In this document: positions 8,345-17,619 of the stretch, piece after piece | Numbering within the stretch: the first letter of the stretch is position 1 | How the letters are laid out: every line of letters begins with the position of its first letter | Origin: Candidatus Hydrogenedentota bacterium | GTDB taxonomy: Bacteria; Hydrogenedentota; Hydrogenedentia; Hydrogenedentales; CAITNO01 | DNA: 39,999 nucleotides | Direction: 5' to 3' | Assembly: GCA_012730105.1 (NCBI GenBank) | Contig: JAAYBJ010000167.1 | Location: 1 to 39,999 of the forward strand | The notes under the pieces: generated by a model | Seen by the model: the letters and a program-made list of their open reading frames with translations, nothing else | Database searches by the model: none | What the model was told of the DNA's origin: nothing | Program-made: the position numbers and the translations under genes

Positions 8345-10240
8345 ATGAGTTTAGTGCGACTGGAAAATATCAGCAAAGGTTTCTCCGGAGAATCTTTGCT
8401 GGACAAGGTGAGCTTTCGGATCGAAGAGGGCGAGCGCATCGCGCTTATCGGCCGCAACGGCACGGGAAAAACCACCCTGTTCCGGCTGATCACGGGCGAA
8501 ACAGAGCCCGAAAGCGGGGTGGTGGAGCGCATGCGCCGCGCCCGGATCGTGTATCTGTCACAAATACCCGACGCGCCCCCGGACAGCACGGTGCACGATA
8601 TCGCCCTGGGATCTTTCACCGACCTGCTGGAACTGGAACAGACCCTGCTGGACCTGGAACACCGGCTGGCCGGGGAACACACGGAAGCGCTGCTTGCCGA
8701 ATACGGCGAGTTGCAGCATACTTTCGCCCTGCGGGGCGGCTACGAATTTCGCACACGGGTCCGGCAGATCCTCTGCGGCCTGGGCTTTCATCCCGATGAA
8801 TTCAACCTGCCTTTTAAAGCGTTGAGCGGCGGCTGGCGCGCGCGGCTGATGCTGTCCCTGGCGCTGCTGCACGATGCAGACCTGCTGCTGCTGGACGAAC
8901 CGGAAAACCATCTGGACATGGAAGCCCGGGAATGGCTGGAAGACCACCTGCGCGCCAGGTCGGAAGCCATCGTCCTCATTTCCCATGACCGCCGCATGGT
9001 GAACGTGCTTGCCCAGCGCATCATCGAAGTGGAACGGGGAGAAGTGTTCAGTTTTACCGGGAACTATGACGGCTGGCTCAAGGAAAAGACCCTGCGGCGC
9101 GAACAGCAGCAGCGCGCGTTTGCGCGCCAGGATGCCTTCATCCAGAAGGAAAAAGCCTGGATTGACCGGTTCCGCTACAAGAACACCAAGGCGCGCCAGG
9201 CGCAAAACCGGCTGAAACGCCTGGAACGGATGGAGATTGTGGAGGCACCGCCCCCGGAAATGGACACGGCTTCCTTTCAGTTGGGCGATGTCGGGCGCAG
9301 CGGCGATATCGTGCTCAACGCCCAGAACCTGGCCATGGGCTATGACGGGAACCCCCTGTACCGGGGACTTTCCTTTTCCCTGCACCGCGGGGAACGCCTG
9401 GGCATCATCGGGCCCAACGGTTCGGGAAAAACCACCCTGCTGCGCCAGCTGGCCGGGAAACACGCCGGCCAGGGGGGCACGGTCTGGATGGGCGCCAACG
9501 TGTCCATGGCCTTCTATGACCAGCACCAGGAACAGCTGAACCCCAACACGGATCTGCTCGGCGAGATGCAGGCCTTCCGGCCGGAGTGGTCCACGCAGCT
9601 CGTCCGCAGCTATCTCGCCCGCTTCTTGTTCTCCGGGGATGACGTGTTCAAGCCCACCACCGTCCTGAGCGGAGGGGAGCGCAGCCGACTCGCTCTTGCC
9701 AAACTCATCGCCTCCAATGCCAACCTGCTGGTGCTGGATGAGCCCACCAACCATCTCGACATGGCATCGCGCGAAGCCCTTGAGGCCAGCCTGGCCGATT
9801 ACGAGGGCACCCTGATCGTCGTCAGTCATGACCGCACCTTCATCGACAAAGTCGCTGAGCGCCTGATTATCGTGCAGGACGGCAATGCCCGGTTGTTTTA
9901 CGGTAACTTCTCCGACTGGCGGCGCAAACAGGCGGAAGAACTGTCCGGCAAGGCCCAGTCCGCCGATAAGGAAACCTCGGAAAAGCGCCAGAAAACCGTG
10001 GAATCCCGGGAACAGAAGAAGGCACAGGAGCGCGAAACAAGGCGGGAACAGCGGCGTATCGAGGAACTGGAAAACCAAATCGCATCCTGTGAAGCGGAAA
10101 TTGAAACGCTCAACAGCCGTTTTGCCACGCTGGATCCCGCCGACTTCCAAACAGCCCAGGATTTAAAGAATGCCTATGACTCGGCCCGGGAACGCCTGAA
10201 CCGGCTATACGAGGACTGGACGGCACTTGCGGGAGATTAA
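8345..10240 (+). CDS. ABC-F family ATPase (ribosome-associated/Uup-like)
   Basis: 631-aa soluble protein with two ABC ATPase cassettes and no membrane segments, the ABC-F layout. The first cassette has Walker A GRNGTGKT (36-43), signature LSGGWRARL and Walker B LLLLDEPENHLD. The second has GPNGSGKTT near 356, LSGGERSRLALAKL and LVLDEPTNHLD. The linker between them is Arg/Lys-rich, as in the P-site tRNA interaction motif. About 100 C-terminal residues (525-630) are a charged coiled coil, as in Uup and some EttA-like proteins. Such proteins act on stalled or translating ribosomes. The first Walker B has PENH where PTNH is usual. Which ABC-F subfamily it belongs to (Uup, YbiT, YheS, resistance-type) cannot be decided by eye. 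The Shine-Dalgarno site is weak. Confidence 0.93.
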   Translation: MSLVRLENISKGFSGESLLDKVSFRIEEGERIALIGRNGTGKTTLFRLITGETEPESGVVERMRRARIVYLSQIPDAPPDSTVHDIALGSFTDLLELEQTLLDLEHRLAGEHTEALLAEYGELQHTFALRGGYEFRTRVRQILCGLGFHPDEFNLPFKALSGGWRARLMLSLALLHDADLLLLDEPENHLDMEAREWLEDHLRARSEAIVLISHDRRMVNVLAQRIIEVERGEVFSFTGNYDGWLKEKTLRREQQQRAFARQDAFIQKEKAWIDRFRYKNTKARQAQNRLKRLERMEIVEAPPPEMDTASFQLGDVGRSGDIVLNAQNLAMGYDGNPLYRGLSFSLHRGERLGIIGPNGSGKTTLLRQLAGKHAGQGGTVWMGANVSMAFYDQHQEQLNPNTDLLGEMQAFRPEWSTQLVRSYLARFLFSGDDVFKPTTVLSGGERSRLALAKLIASNANLLVLDEPTNHLDMASREALEASLADYEGTLIVVSHDRTFIDKVAERLIIVQDGNARLFYGNFSDWRRKQAEELSGKAQSADKETSEKRQKTVESREQKKAQERETRREQRRIEELENQIASCEAEIETLNSRFATLDPADFQTAQDLKNAYDSARERLNRLYEDWTALAGD

Positions 10241-10709
10241 ATCCCCTGTGCAACGCCTTAAGCAAACACGCCGACCGTACAAGCGCACAAGGCAGATAAA
10301 TTAATCCCGGTCCACACCGCGTATGTTGTTTGGAAGTGTTTTGTTTGGAAGCAATGTTTCATTACCGTAAGGCGGGATTCCACGTGCCCTGCAGTTTTTT
10401 AGATCTGCATAAATACCATAAGCTTATCGCCAGTTTTCTTTAAGCTTGACCGCAGCCTGTCAGACCGATCTTCTTGCCACATGGGAACCTCTTTATCGTA
10501 GCGTTGCACAAGCGTTAATTTTGTTAGCATTGGTGTATTGACTTTAATGTCGTCTTTGGTTACAATTATTTCAAAATAGTTTTCTGGAGATGCGTACAGA
10601 AACCAATGCGGGGGCCTACGCTTCTCGTAGGTTTCAGGTAGTGGAGAATAGTGGTATACCCGGCGGTACAACTTCCGGAAGAACTGGAATTCAGGAGAGA
10701 ACTCGGGCG
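10241..10709. other. 469-bp intergenic/leader region
   Basis: The region between the ABC-F gene and the PA14 protein gene. It contains a small direct repeat TTGTTTGGAAG at about 10328 and 10343, a strong promoter at 10538-10566, and an untranslated leader of about 137 bases. A 106-codon frame on the minus strand (10399-10719) crosses this promoter and runs into the next gene. I do not accept it as a gene, but its composition is more protein-like than a typical shadow. Confidence 0.5.
10538..10566 (+). promoter_or_regulatory. Sigma70-type promoter of the PA14/C-type lectin gene
   Basis: TTGACT (10538-10543), a 17-base spacer and TACAAT (10561-10566) each match five of six consensus bases. Transcription would start near 10573, giving a leader of about 137 bases before the ATG at 10710. 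Confidence 0.7.
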
Positions 10710-11999
10710 ATGAAAACACTCACAGGCGTAATCGTTATTGCGGTCAGTTGTTTAGGTGGGCTGGTGGCGACATCCGCAAGCGGGCAAACGGAAGGCTTGC
10801 TGGGCGAATACTACCGTACGGTCAATATGTCCAACCTTGCTTTTACACGGATAGATCCCCAGGTATTTTTTGATTGGGAAACCAATGCGCCTGATCCCAG
10901 GTTGGGTGTGGATGGGTTCTCCGTTAGTTGGACGGGATTTGTCATGCCCGCCGAAGGTGGGGAATACACGTTTTATGTGACCTCGGACGACGGAGTGCGC
11001 CTCTGGCTGGATGATGCGATGGTGGTTAATCAATGGCAGGGTCAGGCCCCTACCGAGTATAGCGCAACGGCAACCCTCATTGCCGGCACTCCCATTCCTA
11101 TTCAGATCGACTATTATGAGAACTCGGGTGGAGCCGTTTTGAAACTCGAGTGGGAAGGCCCGGGCATTACCCGCGAAGCCATTCCCGCCGCCAATCTGCT
11201 GCCGGGCGCTGAAATCGGCGACCGTATGCGCTTTTGGCACCAGAATCCGGAAAACGGGCATTATTATAAAATGATCGGACCCTGCACCTGGGCTGAGGGC
11301 AAGGCGCAGGCGGAAAGCATGGGTGGGTACCTGGCGGTTCTCGATAACGAGGCGGAAAGCGACTGGCTTGTGAGAATGTTTCGACCCGTTTCCGATGTGG
11401 GCTTTATAGGGGCCAATGATATCGCCACGGAAGGCGTCTGGGTATGGGACCAGACAGGCCAGAATTTCTGGAACGGCGCCGCGGACGGCTCGCCGGCGGG
11501 AGGATTGTATGCCGACTGGAATTCGGGTGAACCCAATAACTCCGGGGACGATGGCGAGGATGTGGCCACAGTAGGTCTGAGTTCAGGGGGGTGGAACGAC
11601 CTTAACGTGGCGCGGGAACGTTACTGCATCGTGGAATCCGATGCGGGACAGATCAATTATGACGGTCCGTTCCCCGCTGAGGACAAGGTTGAACTTGAAA
11701 CATCCTACAGAGTTTTTGTGACCGTTCGAAATCCGTTGGGCACGGTCCAGTACCAATGGTACAAAAACAACACCCTGATTCCCGGCGCCACCGCCTCCTC
11801 GCTGTTAATCCAACACGCCACCTATGATGACGCAGGCCTGTACACCTGCCTCATTACAGGTGAAACCCTGGCCCCGACCACAACCACCGCGGCAAAACTT
11901 ACCGTGGTGGAAGAACTGCCGGCCCTTACGGTCCCCGGTTTGGCTGCCCTGGCGGCGCTGTTGTCCCTGGCCGCCGCGCTTCGGGGCAGGAAAAAATAG
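10710..11999 (+). CDS. Exported PA14 + C-type lectin + Ig-like surface protein with C-terminal sorting tail
   Basis: 429-aa protein. Signal peptide residues 1-25; PA14 domain about 27-168 with the hallmark YTFYVTSDDGVRLWLDD and ending IPAANL; C-type lectin-like domain about 175-310 with WAEGKAQAESMGGYLAVLDN, a Ca/sugar-site EPNN and WNDL; an Ig-like domain about 315-405 with QYQWYKNN and DAGLYTC. The tail VPGLAALAALLSLAAALRGRKK is a short hydrophobic helix followed by basic residues, like IPTL/PEP-CTERM-type sorting signals. AGGAGA about 11 bases upstream and the signal peptide choose this ATG; an in-frame ATG 120 bases earlier would bury the signal. PA14 and lectin domains suggest carbohydrate binding at the cell surface. 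No catalytic domain is present, and the ligand is unknown. Confidence 0.88.
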   Translation: MKTLTGVIVIAVSCLGGLVATSASGQTEGLLGEYYRTVNMSNLAFTRIDPQVFFDWETNAPDPRLGVDGFSVSWTGFVMPAEGGEYTFYVTSDDGVRLWLDDAMVVNQWQGQAPTEYSATATLIAGTPIPIQIDYYENSGGAVLKLEWEGPGITREAIPAANLLPGAEIGDRMRFWHQNPENGHYYKMIGPCTWAEGKAQAESMGGYLAVLDNEAESDWLVRMFRPVSDVGFIGANDIATEGVWVWDQTGQNFWNGAADGSPAGGLYADWNSGEPNNSGDDGEDVATVGLSSGGWNDLNVARERYCIVESDAGQINYDGPFPAEDKVELETSYRVFVTVRNPLGTVQYQWYKNNTLIPGATASSLLIQHATYDDAGLYTCLITGETLAPTTTTAAKLTVVEELPALTVPGLAALAALLSLAAALRGRKK

Positions 12000-12148
12000 T
12001 TTTATTGACGCCTTAAAACCTGAAGCTGAACCTGAATCAGAGTGTTGAAAAACGGGCCCAAAGGGCTTCACCATTGCGCCTTTCAGGATAACCCGTTCGA
12101 CGACACACAGGAAATGTTGCTTTAACGGGATGCTTCGGACAGCCGCAT

Positions 12149-13081
12149 TCAGATGCGCACGGCGCCTACCAGATCATTGATGTCCGTGATGCCCTGCCGT
12201 ATACAATATTCTTCCAATCCCTCTATAATTTTTAAGGCCGCATCGGGCTGTCGGAAGGACATGCATCCCACGGCCACCGCCCGCGCGCCCGCCAGCAGAA
12301 ATTGAAGGGCATCCCCGGTCGAGGCAATGCCACCCATGCCCAGCACGGGAATGTCCAGGGCGCGGCAGGCGTCCCAGACCATTTTGACGGCCACCGGGCG
12401 AATGGCGGGCCCGCTCAGCCCGCCGACAATATTGCCCAGGCGGGGCCGGCGCGTTTCGGGATCGATGTCCATGCCGAGCAGGGTGTTGATCAGGGAAACG
12501 GCGTCGGCGCCGCCCTCCTGCGCCGCGAGGGCGGGCGCGGCAATATCCGCGACGTTCGGGGAGAGTTTAATAAATACGGGCAGTTTAGTCGCGGACTTGA
12601 TGGCGCGGGTGTATTCAAGCACCTTTTCCGGGGACTGGGAAACCAGCGTCCCGCCCCGCGCATGCCGGGCGTCATGCACATTGGGACAGGACAGGTTCGC
12701 CTCAATGGCGTCGGCGCCGCCTTCGGCTTCCAGGCGGCGGGCCAGTTCGGCGTATTCATCGGGACCATACCCGTAGATATTGGCGATAATGGTGCAGTTC
12801 TTTTCGCGTAGAAAGGGCAGTTTATCGGCCAAGTAGGCGTCCAGCCCGACATTCTGCAGACCGATGGCGTTCAGCATGCCCGCGGGCGTTTCAAAAATAC
12901 GCGGGGGCTTGTTGCCCGCCCGGGGTTTCAGGGTCAGGCTTTTCACGGTCACGGCGCCGAGCCGGGACACGTCAAAGTACTGGTCGTATTCCGCGCCGTA
13001 ACCGAAGGTGCCCGAGGCGACGGTAACCGGATTTTTCATGACCAGGCCGCCGAGGTTGACTTGCAGATTCACCGCATTCAT
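12149..13081 (-). CDS. pyrD: Dihydroorotate dehydrogenase B, catalytic subunit
   Basis: 310-aa FMN enzyme that oxidises dihydroorotate to orotate in pyrimidine synthesis. The class 1B form is indicated by the catalytic Cys132 in NLSCPNV and by the partner pyrK immediately upstream. Other marks are ASGTFGYG (22-29), KSLTLKPR, NAIGLQN, KLSPNV and the FMN-phosphate loops GGLSG and GMGGI. The start at 13081 overlaps the pyrK stop by ATGA and gives the normal family length. A longer in-frame version from 13306 would be antisense-like junk overlapping pyrK. It is the last gene of the radA-disA-pyrK-pyrD operon. Confidence 0.95.
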   Translation of the reverse strand: MNAVNLQVNLGGLVMKNPVTVASGTFGYGAEYDQYFDVSRLGAVTVKSLTLKPRAGNKPPRIFETPAGMLNAIGLQNVGLDAYLADKLPFLREKNCTIIANIYGYGPDEYAELARRLEAEGGADAIEANLSCPNVHDARHARGGTLVSQSPEKVLEYTRAIKSATKLPVFIKLSPNVADIAAPALAAQEGGADAVSLINTLLGMDIDPETRRPRLGNIVGGLSGPAIRPVAVKMVWDACRALDIPVLGMGGIASTGDALQFLLAGARAVAVGCMSFRQPDAALKIIEGLEEYCIRQGITDINDLVGAVRI

Positions 13082-13878
13082 GGCCGCACTCCCGCTTTCC
13101 AGTTGATGTCGCGCGTGTCGAATATGGGCCCTTCCCGGCATACGCGCGCCATGCGCCGCGCCTCGTCCTCGGCGGTGGTTTCCACCACGCAGCCCATGCA
13201 TACGCCGTCGCCACAGGCCATTTCCGCCTCCAGCGAGGCGTAACAGGTGACGTTCCGTTCCGCGCACACCTCGTGAACGGCGGCCATCATCACGGTCGGC
13301 CCGCAACAGTAAACCAGGGTTCTTTCATCCGGTTCCAGCGCGCGGAGCGCATCCGAGGCGTAGCCTTTCATGCCCGCGGACCCGTCATCCGTGACGATAT
13401 GGACCGGGCAGCCCATGCGCGCAAATTCCTTAACCAGCAGCAATTGGCCGTCGCTCCGGGCCGCCGCGACCAGTTCCGGCGTCCGCCCAAGGCGCTGCAT
13501 GATCGCCTCGGCCAGCGCGGGGAACGGCGCGATGCCGATGCCGCCACCCACCATCAAATAGCGGTCGTAGCCTTCAGGCAGCGGGAAGCTGTTTCCCAGC
13601 GGCCCCTGCACATTGATAACGGCGCCCGTGGGCATGTGTGCGAGCAGGCGCGTGCCCAGCCCCAGCACCTTGTACAGGATGGAAATGCCGTCCTTGTAAA
13701 TGTGTTCAATGGACATGGGCCGGCGCAGAAAAGGATACAGGCCCTCATGGGCTTCCAGCATGCAGAATTGTCCCGGCGCCGCGGCGGCGGCGATGGGGGC
13801 CGCGCGCAGTACGATCCGCTTGTGCCCGGGCGCAATCTCCTGATGGGCCGTGATTTCACAGTCAAGAATGACCGTCAT
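13078..13878 (-). CDS. pyrK: Dihydroorotate dehydrogenase B, electron-transfer subunit
   Basis: 266-aa iron-sulfur flavoprotein that passes electrons from PyrD to NAD+. The FAD-binding motif RRPMS (52-56), a GGGIGIAP nucleotide loop (111-118), CCGP near 191-194 and the 2Fe-2S cysteines 222, 227, 230 and 247 (ACGDGVCMGC plus a distal Cys) are all intact. It overlaps disA upstream (ATGA at 13875-13878) and pyrD downstream (ATGA at 13078-13081), so the three genes are translationally linked. NAD+-linked DHOD-B suits an anaerobe or facultative anaerobe, because it does not need a quinone. Confidence 0.95.
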   Translation of the reverse strand: MTVILDCEITAHQEIAPGHKRIVLRAAPIAAAAAPGQFCMLEAHEGLYPFLRRPMSIEHIYKDGISILYKVLGLGTRLLAHMPTGAVINVQGPLGNSFPLPEGYDRYLMVGGGIGIAPFPALAEAIMQRLGRTPELVAAARSDGQLLLVKEFARMGCPVHIVTDDGSAGMKGYASDALRALEPDERTLVYCCGPTVMMAAVHEVCAERNVTCYASLEAEMACGDGVCMGCVVETTAEDEARRMARVCREGPIFDTRDINWKAGVRP

Positions 13879-14960
13879 GTGAATTCTCCACTTTTACCGA
13901 TCTGGTTCGTAAGCAGTGTAATGCCGCTGCGAATGCGTTCCGCCATGACCTCGCCCACACCCTCCACCTCGACCAGTTTATCCTTGTCGGCCGCCAGGAT
14001 TTCCGGCAGGGTCTCAAACTGGTGCACCATATTGTCGATAATCTGGGAAGGCAGACGGTTGATGGCGTGCAGGATGTGATACCCCCTCGGCGTCATGTAG
14101 GAATCCACACCCCTGGGATTGGGCCCGTACCCAAGCGCCTGGCTGAGGCATCCCAGGTTCATCAGTTCTTCCTGGGTGAGGGCGCTGATGCGTTCTGACA
14201 CCGTTTCTTCGGTAACCCCGGAGCGTTCCCGGTAATAATCGCGTATGACCAGCGCGGCCTCCTTAAGGGGTTGCACCGTTTCCTGGAGCTGCAGCTGCAA
14301 CAGCCGTCCCTCCGTACCCAGTTCCAGAATAATCGGCAGCACTTCCTTCTGGATGCGGTTTACCATTTCAGCGCGCTGTAATACGCGGCATACGTCAAAA
14401 ATAGTGACGGCCTCGTTCAGTTCGCGCGCGGTCAGTTCCCGCATGGTTTTACGAAGCGTATCCACGTACTTTTCCAGGGTCTGCAGGGTCTGCACCCCCT
14501 TGTTTATCAGGGTCGGCACCGAATCCAGGTTATACTTGCGGGAATGGCAATACAGGGTGACGCTGGCGCGGCGCTGGGAAAGGGCGAGCACAATGCACTT
14601 CGCCTGGCTGGCGAAACGCTGTGCCGCCCGGTGCCGCGTTCCTGTTTCTATGCTGGGGAAACGGTCGGACGGTTTCAGAAAACGGTTCGCATACACGATG
14701 CGCGTCCCTTTTTCATTCAGGATGATGGCGCCGTCCATCTTGGACAACTCATACAACAGCTGGGGCGTCATTTCGGCGTCGAGTTTCACCCCGCCTTCGG
14801 AGAGCCGGCTCAATCGCGTAGGATTGCCGATACAGATCAACGCGCCCATGTGGGATTGCAGGATGGCCGAAATGGCCTCGCGGATCTGGGTTCCCGGGGC
14901 GATCATTTTCAGCGCGGCCTGGAAAACCTCGGCTTCATTCATGGTTTTTCGTTGTGTCAC
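13875..14960 (-). CDS. disA: DNA integrity scanning diadenylate cyclase DisA
   Basis: 361-aa enzyme that makes cyclic di-AMP from two ATP and senses branched DNA. The DAC domain (about 10-145) has the catalytic DGA (76-78) and GTRHR (107-111) motifs. A helical linker follows, and a C-terminal helix-hairpin-helix segment VEGVGEVMAERIRSGI binds DNA. The start is taken as GTG at 14960, which has GGAGAG five bases upstream (inside the radA end). An ATG six codons later has no such site. It lies one base after radA, and the radA-disA linkage is also known in Bacillus and other bacteria, where RadA and DisA interact. Its presence predicts c-di-AMP signalling in this organism. Confidence 0.96.
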   Translation of the reverse strand: MTQRKTMNEAEVFQAALKMIAPGTQIREAISAILQSHMGALICIGNPTRLSRLSEGGVKLDAEMTPQLLYELSKMDGAIILNEKGTRIVYANRFLKPSDRFPSIETGTRHRAAQRFASQAKCIVLALSQRRASVTLYCHSRKYNLDSVPTLINKGVQTLQTLEKYVDTLRKTMRELTARELNEAVTIFDVCRVLQRAEMVNRIQKEVLPIILELGTEGRLLQLQLQETVQPLKEAALVIRDYYRERSGVTEETVSERISALTQEELMNLGCLSQALGYGPNPRGVDSYMTPRGYHILHAINRLPSQIIDNMVHQFETLPEILAADKDKLVEVEGVGEVMAERIRSGITLLTNQIGKSGEFT

Positions 14961-14961
14961 G

Positions 14962-16323
14962 TCATCTCTCCAATGCTATGCGGAGGGCGTCTCCCAGTTT
15001 CGCGGCGGGCTCCGGTGTGGCGTCCGTGCCGACAGCGTCCCGGGTACAGTTTCCCGGCAGGATACAGCGGGCAAATCCAAATTTGGCCGCTTCCCGAAGC
15101 CGTTGGCGCGACGCGCCTACCGCACGGATCTCGCCGGACAAGCCCACCTCACCGAACACCGCCACGTCCTGCGCGACGGGCCTGCCCAGCAGGCTCGAAG
15201 CAAGCGCGACGGCTGCGGCAAGGTCCGCGGCCGGTTCATCGAGACGGATGCCGCCGGCAACATTTACAAATACATCCCTGTCACAAAAACGTAACCCGGC
15301 ATGCCTTTCGAGGACAGCCAGCAGCAGCGCGACACGGTTCGGATTGATGCCTGTGACGGTGCGGCGGGGAGAACCCGCGTGGGTGTCGCTTACAAGGGCC
15401 TGCACCTCCACCAGGAGCGGCCGCGCGCCTTCTATGGCGGGGAAAACCACGGAACCGCTGACGCCGATAGGGCGTTCATTCAGGAAAAGGGCGCTGGGGT
15501 TGCGCACCTCGGAAAGCCCCGCGTCGTGCATTTCAAACACGCCGATCTCGTTGGTGGAGCCGAAACGGTTCTTTACCGCCCGCAACACCCGCAGCGACTG
15601 CCGTCCCTCGCCTTCAAAATAAAGTACGGTATCCACCAGGTGCTCCAGAAGGCGCGGCCCCGCAATGACCCCCTCTTTGGTCACATGTCCCACGAGGGCA
15701 ATCGGGATTTTCGTGGTCTTGGCAAGACGCATGAACTCGTTGGCGCACTCCCGCACCTGGCCCACGGAACCGGGCGCCGCCGCAAGGCGCGACGTATACA
15801 CCGATTGAATGGAGTCCACCACGGCAAAGCGGTACTTGCCGCTGCTGATATGGGGCGCAATGGCGGAGACATGGGTCTCAGTCAGCAGGAACAGCCGGTC
15901 ATGCAGGGTTTTCAGGCGTGCGGCGCGCAGATGGGCCTGGTCAAAGGATTCCTCGCCGGATATGTAAAGCACGGGGCCGTCCTTGGCCGCCACATGATGG
16001 GAGACCTGCAGCATCAGGGTGGACTTGCCGATGCCGGGATCGCCGCCAACCAGGGTGAGCGAACCCGGGACAATGCCGCCGCCCATAACCCTGTCGAACT
16101 CTTCCAGGCCGCCGGAAATCCGGGCCGGCGCTTCATGATCGGAGCGTGTGACGGGCACTGGCTCGGTCAGCACCGCCATGGACGCGCGCAGGTGGGGGCC
16201 TTCCTCGGGGAGTTCCTCTTCGACCAGGCTGTTCCACGATTCACATTCAGCGCATTTCCCGGACCATTTCGGGTGCACCGCGCCGCACTCTTCGCAAATG
16301 AACCGTGATTTTACCCGCGTCAT
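14962..16323 (-). CDS. radA: DNA repair protein RadA
   Basis: 453-aa RecA-like branch-migration ATPase. It has the N-terminal zinc finger Cys10, Cys13, Cys24, Cys27 (CEEC...CAEC), Walker A GGDPGIGKST (93-102), the RadA-specific KNRFG motif (about residue 251) and a C-terminal Lon-protease-like domain with no protease function expected. GGAG about four bases before the ATG fits the start. It heads the minus-strand operon with disA, pyrK and pyrD, and is divergent from the URO-D-like gene. Confidence 0.97.
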   Translation of the reverse strand: MTRVKSRFICEECGAVHPKWSGKCAECESWNSLVEEELPEEGPHLRASMAVLTEPVPVTRSDHEAPARISGGLEEFDRVMGGGIVPGSLTLVGGDPGIGKSTLMLQVSHHVAAKDGPVLYISGEESFDQAHLRAARLKTLHDRLFLLTETHVSAIAPHISSGKYRFAVVDSIQSVYTSRLAAAPGSVGQVRECANEFMRLAKTTKIPIALVGHVTKEGVIAGPRLLEHLVDTVLYFEGEGRQSLRVLRAVKNRFGSTNEIGVFEMHDAGLSEVRNPSALFLNERPIGVSGSVVFPAIEGARPLLVEVQALVSDTHAGSPRRTVTGINPNRVALLLAVLERHAGLRFCDRDVFVNVAGGIRLDEPAADLAAAVALASSLLGRPVAQDVAVFGEVGLSGEIRAVGASRQRLREAAKFGFARCILPGNCTRDAVGTDATPEPAAKLGDALRIALER

Positions 16324-16590
16324 CAGCTCCGCTTTTCCTTTACCTGCATTTCGCAGCTCTTATGGGATGTTCAATGTCCTGTACCCTGCCCGCAGGCTCT
16401 TTGCATGGTGCAGGGCGTCCCGGAAAACCGCCCCGTTGGTGAAGCCGTCCTCTTGCGCGGGACACCCGCTTCGGGTACCATAATGTCCCTGTCCGCGGCG
16501 CGCATCGCCGAGGCTTGGTACAATCAAAGTGTAACGCAACGAATGCCGTTACAGCAACATGCGAAGTAACGGGTATAAAAAGGCTTCCCT

Positions 16591-17619
16591 GTGAGTTACG
16601 CCATCGGAAAGGACCTGCTGCATCTGCGGCCGGTGGAACGTCCCGGGCATGTCCTCTATTGCACCCATGAAGCCCTGCGCGCGCGCGTACTGCGGGATAC
16701 GGGGTTATCGCTGGAAGACGCGTGGGAGTGCGACCTGATCTGCGATACCGATGACGGGCCGCGTCCGTGGTCCGAACTGGGCCGGGTGACCGACATGGGG
16801 CACGCGGAATTTCTCGCGGGCGGCAAGGACCTGCGGACGCCCGGCGCGTGCCCGTTTCCCACCGTGGCGGAGGCGCGGGCGTTTAACGCGGTGCAGGAAT
16901 ACGGGTTGACGGATCTGAACACCCTGACGGCCTATTACGAAAAGATGCACCGGCAAGCCCGCCAGGCCCATCCCAACCAGGTGGTTACCGGGGGGTATTA
17001 CAAAACCCTGTTCTCCGGCGCCCTGGAAATATTCGGCTGGGACATGCTGCTGCGGCTGGCTGCAGACCAGGATGCCTTTGAGGCTGTACTGGAATCCATA
17101 TTCGAAGTCAGCCTCCGCCACTGCGCCGCCTGGGCAAACACGGACATCGAAGCCTTTCTCTTGCACGACGACATGGTGTGGGCCCAAGGGCCTTTCATGG
17201 ACCCCGCGTTTCATCGGCGTGTTGCTTTTCCCCGATACGCAAAGATCGTGCGGATGATGCACGAAGCTGGCAAAACGGTGCTTTTCTGTTCCGATGGAAA
17301 CTGGACCTGTTTCATTGACGATGTCGCGGCCACCGGGGCGGACGGCTTTGTATTCGAGTCCGCGGTCCCCCTTGACACCATGGCCACCCGTTTCGGCCGC
17401 AGCCATGTGCTGGTAGGAAGCGCCGTGGATTGCCGGACCCTGACTTTCGGCACCCGCGGCGCCATCCGCGCGGAAATCGACGCCACCCTTGAGGCGGCCC
17501 GCGCTTGTTCCGGTTTCTTCATTGCCGTGGGCAACCATATCCCGTCCAATGTGCCCGTGGAGAATGCCCTCTTTTATGCGAACTATCTGCGCGCACAATG
17601 GGTGCGAAATACCACTTAA
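16591..17619 (+). CDS. Uroporphyrinogen-decarboxylase-fold protein (methyltransferase-like)
   Basis: 342-aa protein of the URO-D superfamily. Recognisable parts are the C-terminal half with HDDMVWAQGPFMDP, the FPRYAKIVRMMHEAGK helix, and VGNHIPSNVPVENALFYANY. Real HemE has different N-terminal substrate motifs, so this is more likely one of the MtaA/CmuA/corrinoid-methyl-transfer-like paralogs common in environmental anaerobes. The usual His before the SDG loop is Phe here (LFCSDGN), and the Cys ligands used for zinc in MtaA are not obvious, so the reaction is uncertain. The start is GTG with AAGG eight bases upstream. No methyltransferase partner or corrinoid protein is adjacent. Confidence 0.8.
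   Translation: MSYAIGKDLLHLRPVERPGHVLYCTHEALRARVLRDTGLSLEDAWECDLICDTDDGPRPWSELGRVTDMGHAEFLAGGKDLRTPGACPFPTVAEARAFNAVQEYGLTDLNTLTAYYEKMHRQARQAHPNQVVTGGYYKTLFSGALEIFGWDMLLRLAADQDAFEAVLESIFEVSLRHCAAWANTDIEAFLLHDDMVWAQGPFMDPAFHRRVAFPRYAKIVRMMHEAGKTVLFCSDGNWTCFIDDVAATGADGFVFESAVPLDTMATRFGRSHVLVGSAVDCRTLTFGTRGAIRAEIDATLEAARACSGFFIAVGNHIPSNVPVENALFYANYLRAQWVRNTT

Noticed and set aside
8558-10150. Long minus-strand frame opposite the ABC-F gene
   Set aside because: Both cassettes of the ABC-F protein are intact on the other strand, and the frame has the high His/Val/Gln bias of GC-rich antisense.
10399-10719. 106-codon minus-strand frame
   Set aside because: It crosses a strong plus-strand promoter and the start of the PA14 gene, and has no Shine-Dalgarno site. 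Its composition is fairly protein-like, so a decayed gene is not excluded.
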